From assembly GCA_002205965.3 (NCBI GenBank), contig NADL03000750.1:620001-684000 (forward strand): a DNA stretch of 64,000 nucleotides. The letters run 5' to 3'. The notes under the pieces are model-generated. The model saw nothing but the letters and a program-made list of their open reading frames with translations, ran no database searches and was not told where the DNA came from. This document shows positions 54,814-64,000 of the stretch, in pieces (position 1 is the first letter of the stretch; each line of letters opens with the position of its first letter). Made by a program: the position numbers and the translations under genes. The DNA is from Kappaphycus alvarezii (lineage: Eukaryota; Rhodophyta; Florideophyceae; Gigartinales; Solieriaceae).

Positions 54814-56087
54814 CTACGAAACTGCAATTAAATACGCCTGCGCCGCCTTTTTACGATATCGCCCCTGAACGTTGCAACGCCTCGTGGCAATATCCTGGCC
54901 AATACAATACAGACTATTTTTGAACTGCTTTTCCTGAGTGCTGTCTTCCGAGCGCAGAGGATGCATCTGAATGTGAATATTTGACAGCGCTACACAAAGA
55001 CGAAAAACGCAATCATAGCGGTCTTCTTTCCAGCGCCCCTTACAGACAAACACCACCCACAGTGAGCACATCCGCCCGAAAATTTGTTTTACGATAATAC
55101 GATTAGACGACAATTTCTTGTTTGGGGCCTCTTCTTCACGACTTAAATTTCGAGTACGCGGTTTCTTTTTCAGAATCAATTCCATGGTCAATTACATCGC
55201 CCCTTGGTATCTTTTATCCATTAATACACTCCAATAGTCTGGGAACTCACCGCATAGGGGACCAATGTCGGCAATTTCTCTTTTTGAGAATGTCTTCTTG
55301 AGGGTCTCTCTGTGGAAGGTAATATTCCCATGAAAAGTTTCCAAATAAGCTACTGGTCTAGGGTAAGGCGTCGAGCAACTCAGAGCATGTTCATTTAGGA
55401 GCACAGAAAAGTCGACTTTGAACCCATAAATCTTGTGTTTCCCGCTAAAATAAACCTTCCCCTCCAACATATTTCCAATCGGCCTGTTCGCTTATTGAAA
55501 AGTGACATTGGTAGCGTACTTAGCGGTAGGGTAGTACTTAAACGTATTGTAGTCTTGAAGCATCCGATCGAAAGGAAAAATGGTCTTATTACGTTCTACA
55601 ACTGCTTTGTGAAGAGGTTCACTAAGCATTTCCATGAATTTCTTCATCATTTTTTCGAATATTGGCCGTTTCGGGCTGAACATTTTCTCCAGAACTTCCC
55701 ACTGGCCTCCCATCTTTAGTGTCCTTAGAAGCATGAACAACATATCTTTTCCCCCGTAATTCCCCTTTGTGCCAGACCCAACGTTATGGCGCTCACTGAC
55801 AATTGGCTCCACACTTCCCAACTAGTATTGAACTCTGAAGCATTGAGATTGGTCATGTAGTGTACTCATTTCGCGCCGCCAACTTTTTAAAAGGTGTCGA
55901 AAACGGTGGAAGGGAATAAATTCTCATCGTCAGTTGAATAGTAGCTGTCGTTGTCATCAAAATCTTGCAGCTCTGCTTCCCGTTCTACCGCTGTGTTTGC
56001 AAGAGTATGCTGCGCATTCGCTGCCTGCTGCTGGGTAGTGATAAGGGCGGATGTTTCAGTGGTTGTTGCTTGCTGCGTGGACGGCAT
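54814..56087 (-). pseudogene. PIF/Harbinger transposase with two in-frame stops
   Basis: 55492-55821: RHNVGSGTKGNYGGKDMLFM then LLRTLKMGGQWEVLEKMFSP (helical N-terminal region) and YATNVTFQ (first Asp region has become N). 55192-55470: VYFSGKHKIYGFKVDFSVLL, the DDE strand block, and YWSVLMDKRYQGAM with the Asp of the third block (LADKGYQG pattern). 54814-55191: NKKLSSNRIIVKQIFGRMCS, the conserved end (xSSxRxxVExxFGR). These three stretches are in one frame separated only by TAA codons at 55492-55494 and 55192-55194. 55887-56087 is an acidic, Gln-rich frame that may be the N terminus, with a frameshift near 55830. No terminal repeats identified. Confidence 0.85.
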
Positions 56088-57411
56088 TATATTTGAAGTG
56101 ACGGGGAAGGAAGTGGAGCGGCAACCACATGGTATTGCAAAAGGACAGAATGTGGTTTTAGAGATTGAAGGTATTTGGTATTCGTATATTGAAATTAATC
56201 GTGGGAAGATTGAGTTTTATATCAATGCCTAGGTTGTTTACAAAAAGAGCGGGCTTGCTTTTAGAGTCAGCACTCATTTCTAGTTGATTTGATTGTACGT
56301 TTACCTTTTAGTCACTGTACGATATTATTGTCATATTGTACATAATTTTTCTTTTATTTTTGTATGTATCATTGCGAAATGACCAACAGTATTTCACAGG
56401 CAACCCTCGTTGCCAGGAATAAATTGGCTCATTCGGAATATTCCTCATACATGATAGAGGGGTCTACTGTTTACTGCATTGTACTGTGTGTAAAGGGAAG
56501 AGGCCAAAAGAAAGTGGCTTAAGATAATCCAAAACGCAGGAAACTAAATTACAGAAACAAGAATTCCACTGACTATATCACTGCCACGCCAGCAGTTCGG
56601 GCTATGTCATTGTCAGTACTTGTTTTATATTATTAGATGTTTCATATTTCCATTTTTTGTTTTTTATTCGCTTGTATGTATTCCTGCTCTATTTCTAGAA
56701 CAAGACAGCAACCAAAGAAGAGATCCACAAGGTAATGTTTGCAGCTTCGGTTGATTAGTAAAGTATGTAGAAACGGCGCTCAACAAAAGCGCAGATAATG
56801 ATGCAGTCAACGCATTTCTAAAGGCCTAGTGATAAATAAAATCCACCTCCTGGGGAGCTAGTCTATTTAAAGTTACGTCGAATGCCGTGTTGTGAACTTA
56901 CAAGCAACACAGAGTCTCCTTTTTAGTGAATGGTTGAAATGTTTGCCTTTAATTTCAACTGTCTCTGGGCTTGGATATACGGTATGCAGCAACATCATAC
57001 CAGGTTAGATAAGAAAGCAAGACGGGAGTACCGCGGTATAATGTCTTAAACTATAACATGTATTGACAGTAGCTTCCGACGAGGCATGTCAGCTTTCTGA
57101 CCACCGCTCTGCTCACTGATAGTGTTAAGTTCTATCAGCACCTGTTGCAGCATTTCAAGTATATGTGCACTAACAAATATGCTGACTTTTATCAGCCAGA
57201 TTATCTGTTACAGCACTTTAGGTGAATTACCCTTGTTACCCCTAATGTTTTTGGCATGGGCTGCACAAATACGGTAATTTGGCTGCTAGAATATTAAGAT
57301 ACTGCAGACACTGATTACATGTCTTGGTTCACTCCCGGAGAGGTCCAATAGCCACCATTGTAATATATGGAGATTTTTTGGTAATAGCTAGGTTTTAGTG
57401 CTCAGACAATA
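56088..57411. other. No recognisable gene
   Basis: AT-rich intergenic sequence, no ORF of note. It is unrelated to the corresponding upstream sequence of the second gene copy (60.0-61.49 kb), so the tandem array ends abruptly at 57412. Confidence 0.55.
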
Positions 57412-57498
57412 GACATTTTCACTTTTCAGCCGATCTAGATTTATTGCTGTAGTTTCTTTAATAATAATGAATATCTTTGGCTGAGCAGGCCGTTAATT

Positions 57499-58953
57499 AT
57501 GGTACCCATCCAGTCCATCCCTATCCCAACTGGATTTGAGAGGAAAGACCTGACTCTTGCTCCTTTGGGTGGAGGCTATCTGCTCTCAGGAGATCCGGGA
57601 AATGAGGAGGGATCTCCAAGGTTTCAATTTTTTGCAACAGGATTGAGTGTACTTGCAACGGGACCGAATGAAAACAACACTGCGTTTTTCACGCAAAATG
57701 AAAACGAGTTACTACTCTACCATCTTCCGACTGATCTTTTCAAAGGCGAACTGGACAATGCAGTAACCGATAAATTTTATACACTTGGATACGTAGGCGA
57801 ATTATCCCTCGAGAGACCTCAGCCACTGCAGTACTGTGCTACGACATCTTCAAACTCTTTGGAAACATCCTGTGACGGAGAAATACCGGAAAAAGGTGTA
57901 AGGTTTGAATTCAATGTGACCAATGTCGTACAAAATGACAACACTGATCACATTCAGTACAAAGTGTCTTTCTTGAATAAAGACCCCAATATTTTTGGGC
58001 CGGAGTGGATGTACTCTATAACATTACGAAGAAGTATAGTTTCACTTAGTTGTGAGAAAAAGGCTGGACAGATAGCTTGTGGGCATGTAAAAGATGAAAG
58101 GAGAGAGATACCCGGTATGCACTGGATTGAAGCGGAATCACATGCTAACGATTTGCAAGCAACAATGGCTTCTTGTTTCGTTAACTTGCTTTCATTCAAT
58201 GTTCGAGCAAGAAGAATTGAACAAAGATTCCTGGCTGGAAAACTGATTACTGCTATGCATATAAGACATGCAGCGGATGATTCGTTTACGGGGGGGCTAG
58301 CAACATCAGTTGTAAAGAATCTCGGGCTTCAAGTCAACATTTCCAACGGAATACTTACGTATAGGGGTCCCTTCTGGATACGAGTACTTGTTTTAACCAT
58401 TTCAGTACTGGCGTCTCTGGGTTTTGTCGCCAAACTGGTTTCGCCTCCAACAATTTCCTCCTCTTTGGTTTCCATCATAAGCAGCTTAGGAAAAGTTGTG
58501 ACCAAGCATAGAGCTCCCTGTGCGTCAGAAAAGTGGAGAGCGCTTCGTGGGCTCTACGAAGACTACGATAGGAGCTTAAAGGTGTATTCTGGGTTAACTG
58601 CTGGGCATGACCGAAAATTGTTGAGCGGCAAGTCCATTAAACTGACCAAGTGGGCTGGTCCGGGCCCAGAACGTGGGTCAAGTGCGGCTGACCAAGAGCT
58701 TTTACACCACTTAGCCCATTTTGAGGTATCTACCGAAGAAAATGTTGTCAAAATCTCCGACATCCTTCCTAAGGAAATGGAAACGATTGTGTACGGAAAA
58801 TCTTCAGACCCATGCAATCGGTTGTCCGGGCCAGCAGATCAGAAAAAATACCTTCAGAGAGATTATGAGACTTCGGGGGGATCAGAACTTGACGCACTGT
58901 CCACTTCGGTTTCTAACTGTATTCGTCGCCGTAGTCCTGGACCATTCCGGTAA
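57499..58953 (+). CDS. Membrane protein of unknown function, left copy (N-terminally truncated)
   Basis: 484 codons from an internal Met. Residues 1-290 form a predicted extracellular or luminal domain with five Cys (113, 125, 184, 194, 226) and N-glycosylation sites (NNT, NVT, NIS). Residues 294-314 (IRVLVLTISVLASLGFVAKL) are a transmembrane helix, followed by a ~170-residue soluble tail. Compared with the right copy it lacks the first ~110 residues with three membrane helices, because the array breakpoint is at 57412, and a +1 indel near 57473 adds a stop before this start. The overall layout (several N-terminal helices, ectodomain, late helix, cytosolic tail) recalls fungal DUF3176-type proteins, but I see no diagnostic motif. 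Whether it is expressed is unknown. Confidence 0.65.
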   Translation: MVPIQSIPIPTGFERKDLTLAPLGGGYLLSGDPGNEEGSPRFQFFATGLSVLATGPNENNTAFFTQNENELLLYHLPTDLFKGELDNAVTDKFYTLGYVGELSLERPQPLQYCATTSSNSLETSCDGEIPEKGVRFEFNVTNVVQNDNTDHIQYKVSFLNKDPNIFGPEWMYSITLRRSIVSLSCEKKAGQIACGHVKDERREIPGMHWIEAESHANDLQATMASCFVNLLSFNVRARRIEQRFLAGKLITAMHIRHAADDSFTGGLATSVVKNLGLQVNISNGILTYRGPFWIRVLVLTISVLASLGFVAKLVSPPTISSSLVSIISSLGKVVTKHRAPCASEKWRALRGLYEDYDRSLKVYSGLTAGHDRKLLSGKSIKLTKWAGPGPERGSSAADQELLHHLAHFEVSTEENVVKISDILPKEMETIVYGKSSDPCNRLSGPADQKKYLQRDYETSGGSELDALSTSVSNCIRRRSPGPFR

Positions 58954-61182
58954 AAAGTGTACAAAAAAACCATAAACGATTAGCTGACCTTCCTCCTATT
59001 TTTACTGACGCAGGGGATGGGTCTCAGTTTGGTTCTCATTTTGGGAAAAGAGGGCAAAAAAACTACAATGCACACCCTTTTTATTTTACGCACAGTAGCT
59101 ATGTCTAATACGGCCAAATAGCGGAAACTTATTCTTTCTACTCTGAAATTTTTTTCGAGCCGCATATCAAAACAATCGGCGCCATCTTTCTCTGTCCGCT
59201 GAATAATGGCAATCATCTAAAAACTAATGCACTACTTCAAATCGTCGGAAACATTTCATGAGACAGAATGTTCAAACCCCGATATTATCTGTCACGTTTC
59301 AGAAAATCATAAATTTGTGATGTAAACAGCTCAGCTGGCCGAATGCATTTCCGCGTCGGCCATTTTTCTGTTGGTCTTTCGAAAACTTTTCGTGACAATT
59401 CAATTCAGTTATTGAGCAAGTTCATTTTCTCAATTCCACGCCCAATTTGCTGGTTATTCAACGTTCAAATAGAGCAAGAATACATCAATGAGTTGTTTTA
59501 TTGCATGAAATAGAGTATTTAAAATATCCTCGATTCATGATGAATATTTAGAGGTCTTGTAGCAAAAAGTTTACATCGAGTTTGTTGTTTAAGATTACAA
59601 GATACTTTTTCTTTGTGAATCATGAAACTGGTGTCTCGAAACGAAATTTTTTTTAGCAAACAAAGAACCCGGATGTGGTAGCTTCAATTTCGAATTTTCG
59701 AAATAATTACACGGCGCTCTATTTACATTTATGAAATAATCAATACAACGGATAGGGAAATTTCTGATAATGATGTTTGCATTTGAGAAACTGCGGTTTC
59801 AAGAGCACCATCGAATACTGGATGTATTATCAGTTTCTGGTCTTAGTAATAGGAAATGTTACATAGTAAATTTTTATTGATTTCACGGAATGGGCATGGA
59901 ACAACAGCAAAATCAGTTCTTTTACGCCCAATGTTACCTCCATATAATTGTCGTACTGTTTTTGAGATTTTGCAGTACTGTAATGGGCAATTTCATTATC
60001 AGTGACGTGTTGCGCCATTCTATGTAGCGATTGAAAAAGGTTTGGGTCTTAACGAATTTTTCCAACTGAAAAAAGGGCAAGGCGAGCATGCCCTGATAAA
60101 AATAGGAGAAATTGCAGACTCATTTCAAAATCGAATGATTTTATTGTACGTAAAATATGCGTGCTTGTAAATTATGTTTTCACATTTTCTCCATTGCACG
60201 GTACCTAAGTTTTCCGAATGTTTGTTAGCTTGATGAAAAAACCGCTAAAGAACGATTATAAAATTCTACCTCACGGACGTTTTCTATTTTGGCAAGATTT
60301 TGAATTTTATATTTCCGGTTGATAATTTTTTTTGCGATTTCTGTCAAGCAGTCAGTATGATAAAACTTGCTGGGGCCGTGAGGAGCCACTAATGTTGGAA
60401 ATTATTTCTTGGAAAAGAAAAATCCCAATACAGCCTCATTTGGGTTTCTGCAACTTTTTCATGCTTTTTTCTTGCAAAAAAAATTATTCAGAATTCGTGG
60501 TTTGGGTTCGGCAAAGTTTTTCCCCCTCCATTATGGAGCCCAAACTCGTTTGTGACTTCAAACTGAATTTTGCCAGTTACAAATATCTCGTTTCATCATT
60601 AGGGCGCGGACCAACTGTTGTCCGCCGGATTCGGGCTTTTAGTACATATTCTGGGCATTGTCGTTTTCATTTCCCTGCATTGATTTTTTAATACTGCTAT
60701 ACTGCTGCATGTTCCTCTCAATTTAATTCGGGCACATTCATAAATATCTTGTGCGAAAATTCGGAGTGCGCAACTCTTCCCCTCCTATATTCCCACAAAT
60801 TATTTTCAAACTATTAAATGTTCCTTGTTCCAACTGCTGAGAAAATAAAATTACGGGAAGGGGGAATATATATTGTGTGCATGTTGTACCCGCTAAAAAC
60901 ACCCCCCTTTCCACATCTAACAACAGGTGTCCCACTACTATCCCCAACGCAAATTGCAATACCGAGGCCGGAAAAAAGTAAATATTTAGTAAATTCCATT
61001 CTCCGAATCGCTAGTATTTACATTACCCCACATTTTGTAAACAATATGAACGATGCCATTTTCACGGCTTTGATACATAATAAATACCTCTGCAGCTTGA
61101 TCCGAGGGATTCGGCACTGCGAGAGACTAGACTTGTGCACGTGTTTCATCGTTTCCAAACTTGGTGAAGTGCTTCCTCGAGA
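58954..61182. other. Intergenic spacer of the tandem unit
   Basis: AT-rich, no recognisable gene; ORFs of up to 127 codons lack motifs. The first 1 kb is repeated after 63055. 60.0-61.18 kb presumably holds the promoter of the right gene copy; no convincing element was identified. Confidence 0.55.
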
Positions 61183-63055
61183 ATGGAAAATGTTCCAGTA
61201 GTTCGGAGAGCCAATCACAGAGGACCAAAATTTTTCCATGTGCTCGGGGATGATTTGATTGAGATCGGTTTGTTTATTGCACTTTCTGTCCTTATTTGGA
61301 TTATATGTTTCTCAGGGATTCCTTTGCAAGGAAACAGAAACATTGTTGCCGCCATATACTCCCTGGGTGGAGATTTAGGCTTGCACATTCTCGTCACATC
61401 GGTCACTACCGCCATTCTCTCTATTCGTTTGAAATATGGAATGAGACTTGACTCCCTTTGCGACTATCTGGCAATCGTAGCACGTCCAAAAGCGACATTT
61501 TCACTTTTCAGCCGATCTAGATTTATTGCTGTAGTTTCTTTAATAATAATGAATCACTTGGCTGAGCAGGCCGTTAATTATGGTATTCCATCCAGTCCAT
61601 CCCTAATACCAACTGGATTTGAGAGGAAAGACCTGACTCTTGCTCCTTTGGGTGGAGGCTATCTGCTCTCAGGAGATCCGGGAAATGAGGAGGGATCTCC
61701 AAGGTTTCAATTTTTTGCAACAGGATTGAGTGTACTTGCAACGGGACCGAATGAAAACAACACTGCGTTTTTCACGCAAAATGAAAACGAGTTACTACTC
61801 TACCATCTTCCGACTGATCTTTTCAAAGGCGAACTGGACAATGCAGTAACCGATAAATTTTATACACTTGGATACGTAGGCGAATTATCCCTCGAGAGAC
61901 CTCAGCCACTGCAGTACTGTGCTACGACATCTTCAAACTCTTTGGAAACATCCTGTGACGGAGAAATACCGGAAAAAGGTGTAAGGTTTGAATTCAATGT
62001 GACCAATGTCGTACAAAATGACAACACTGATCACATTCAGTACAAAGTGTCTTTCTTGAATAAAGACCCCAATATTTTTGGGCCGGAGTGGATGTACTCT
62101 ATAACATTACGAAGAAGTATAGTTTCACTTAGTTGTGAGAAAAAGGCTGGACAGATAGCTTGTGGCATGTAAAAGATGAAAGGAGAGAGATACCCGGTAT
62201 GCACTGGATTGAAGCGGAATCACATGCTAACGATTTGCAAGCAACAATGGCTTCTTGTTTCGTTAACTTGCTTTCATTCAATGTTCGAGCAAGAAGAATT
62301 GAACAAAGATTCCTGGCTGGAAAACTGATTACTGCTATGCATATAAGACATGCAGCGGATGATTCGTTTACGGGGGGCTAGCAACATCAGTTGTAAAGAA
62401 TCTCGGGCTTCAAGTCAACATTTCCAACGGAATACTTACGTATAGGGGTCCCTTCTGGATACGAGTACTTGTTTTAACCATTTCAGTACTGGCGTCTCTG
62501 GGTTTTGTCGCCAAACTGGTTTCGCCTCCAACAATTTCCTCCTCTTTGGTTTCCATCATAAGCAGCTTAGGAAAAGTTGTGACCAAGCATAGAGCTCCCT
62601 GTGCGTCAGAAAAGTGGAGAGCGCTTCGTGGGCTCTACGAAGACTACGATAGGAGCTTAAAGGTGTATTCTGGGTTAACTGCTGGGCATGACCGAAAATT
62701 GTTGAGCGGCAAGTCCATTAAACTGACCAAGTGGGCTGGTCCGGGCCCAGAACGTGGGTCAAGTGCGGCTGACCAAGAGCTTTTACACCACTTAGCCCAT
62801 TTTGAGGTATCTACCGAAGAAAATGTTGTCAAAATCTCCGACATCCTTCCTAAGGAAATGGAAACGATTGTGTACGGAAAATCTTCAGACCCATGCAATC
62901 GGTTGTCCGGGCCAGCAGATCAGAAAAAATACCTTCAGAGAGATTATGAGACTTCGGGGGATCAGAACTTGACGCACTGTCCACTTCGGTTTCTAACTGT
63001 ATTCGTCGCCGTAGTCCTGGACCATTCCGGTAAAAAGTGTACAAAAAAACCATAA
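61183..63055 (+). CDS. Membrane protein of unknown function, right copy (complete 5' end, three frameshifts)
   Basis: ORF 61183-62172 starts MENVPVVRRANHRG and adds three membrane helices missing in the left copy: about residues 26-46 (IEIGLFIALSVLIWIICFSG), 65-83 (LGLHILVTSVTTAILSI) and 112-130 (RFIAVVSLIIMNHLAEQA). It then enters the ectodomain. The frame is lost at 62164 (GG against GGG in the left copy), again at 62372 (six against seven G) and at 62956 (five against six G). The last shift gives a different C terminus (SGDQNLTHCPLRFLTVFVAV instead of SGGSELDALSTSVSNCIRRR); I cannot tell which is original. Probably one gene of about 590-620 codons. Confidence 0.75.
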
Positions 63056-64000
63056 ACGATTAGCTGACCTTCCTCCTATTTTTACTGACGCAGGGGATGG
63101 GTCTCAGTTTGGTTCTCATTTTGGGAAAAGAGGGCAAAAAAACTACAATGCACACCCTTTTTATTTTACGCACAGTAGCTATGTCTAATACGGCCAAATA
63201 GCGGAAACTTATTCTTTCTGCTCTGAAATTTTTTTCGAGCCGCATATCAAAACAATCGGCGCCATCTTTCTCTGTCCGCTGAATAATGGCAATCATCTAA
63301 AAACTAATGCACTACTTCAAATCGTCGGAAACATTTCATGAGACAGAATGTTCAAACCCCGATATTATCTGTCACGTTTCAGAAAATCATAAATTTGTGA
63401 TGTAAACAGCTCAGCTGGCCGAATGCATTTCCGCGTCGGCCATTTTTCTGTTGGTCTTTCGAAAACTTTTCGTGACAATTCAATTCAGTTATTGAGCAAG
63501 TTCATTTTCTCAATTCACGCCAATTTGCTGGTTATTCAACGTTCAAATAGAGCAAGAATACATCAATGAGTTGTTTTATTGCATGAAATAGAGTATTTAA
63601 AATATCCTCGATTCATGATGAATATTTAGAGGTCTTGTAGCAAAAAGTTTACATCGATTTTGTTGTTTAAGATTACAAGATACTTTTTCTTTGTGAATCA
63701 TGAAACTGGTGTCTCGAAACGAAATTTTTTTTAGCAAACAAAGAACCCGGATGTGGTAGCTTCAATTTCGAATTTCGAAATAATTACACGGCGCCTCTAT
63801 TTACATTTATGAAATAATCAATACAACGGATGGAAATTTCTGATAATGATGTTTGCATTTGAGAAACTGCGGTTTCAAGAGCACCATCGAATACTGGATG
63901 TATTATCAGTTTCTGGTCTTAGTAATAGGAAATGTTACATAGTAAATTTTTATTGATTTCACGGAATGGGCATGGAACAACAGCAAAATCAGTTCTTTTA
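63056..64000. other. Downstream spacer of the second tandem unit
   Basis: Near-identical copy of 58974-59920 with a few single-base differences and homopolymer changes (for example TCCACGCCCAATTTG against TCACGCCAATTTG). No gene. Confidence 0.8.

Larger units (their letters stand above)
57412..64000. repeat. Direct tandem duplication, period about 4,080 bp
   Basis: Sequence from 57412 recurs from 61494 (GACATTTTCACTTTTCAGCC) and stays almost identical to the window end (64000 corresponds to about 59920). The first unit is 57412-61493; the second starts at 61494 and leaves the window. The unit boundary lies inside the coding sequence of the gene below. Confidence 0.96.

Noticed and set aside
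54814..55821. In-frame TAA codons as evidence of a reassigned genetic code
   Set aside because: Other TAA codons in conserved contexts disagree: in element C the codon in the RT VDYR motif has become TAA where Tyr is expected, and intact ORFs here end at ordinary stops. Point mutation is simpler.
1..64000. CRISPR arrays, rRNA genes, bacterial operons
   Set aside because: No regularly spaced short repeats, no rRNA-like conserved blocks and no operon-like gene packing were seen.

Overview
The window reads as a eukaryotic, transposon-dominated region, most likely from a filamentous fungus or a fungus-like protist. The reasons are Ty3/gypsy elements with and without chromodomain, non-LTR elements with a C-terminal restriction-like endonuclease (REL), Harbinger and piggyBac transposase relics, and a phosphatidylserine decarboxylase-like gene of the PSDC/PsiD-like architecture that is typical of fungi. 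No bacterial operons, rRNA or CRISPR were seen. The species cannot be named from sequence alone.

Layout. 1-2053: 5' part (gag-protease and a cut LTR) of a gypsy element (family A, minus strand) that runs off the left edge. 2.2-13 kb: three degenerate minus-strand REL-type LINE copies. One is split by a solo family-A LTR with a 5-bp target duplication, two LINE-associated sites carry ~40-bp insertions with 8-bp duplications, and a 296-bp foldback MITE at 4947-5242 has arms ending in the same ~40-bp sequence. 13.06-14.32 kb: a PSDC-type decarboxylase gene with two homopolymer frameshifts. 14.3-21 kb: LINE 3' tails, a C-rich segment, a small repeat cluster and an old LTR piece. 21.2-25.5 kb: a decayed minus-strand chromovirus. 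26.4-27.3 kb: a piggyBac-like transposase relic. 27.9-28.05 kb: a hairpin-rich tRNA-like stretch.

28.4-46.7 kb is a nested structure. A plus-strand chromovirus (family C) has LTRs at 28449-28961 and 46194-46709 flanked outside by the same 5 bases. Its interior was filled by head-to-tail 5'-truncated LINEs. One of those LINEs was then split by a complete, young family-A gypsy element (31420-38946) with 714-715 bp LTRs and a clean 5-bp target duplication. That element carries an extra 354-residue ORF after integrase, made of two ungapped copies of a ~114-residue domain I do not recognise.

46.7-56.1 kb holds another solo family-A LTR, a decayed gypsy pol, a LINE 3' half and a Harbinger transposase with in-frame stops. 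57.4-64 kb is a direct tandem array (period about 4.08 kb) of a predicted membrane-protein gene. The left copy is cut inside the gene and the right copy has the 5' end but three homopolymer frameshifts.

In all repeated or conserved genes the reading frame is broken mostly by single-base homopolymer indels that differ between copies. Either long-read consensus error or recent decay could cause this, and it affects every pseudogene call here.
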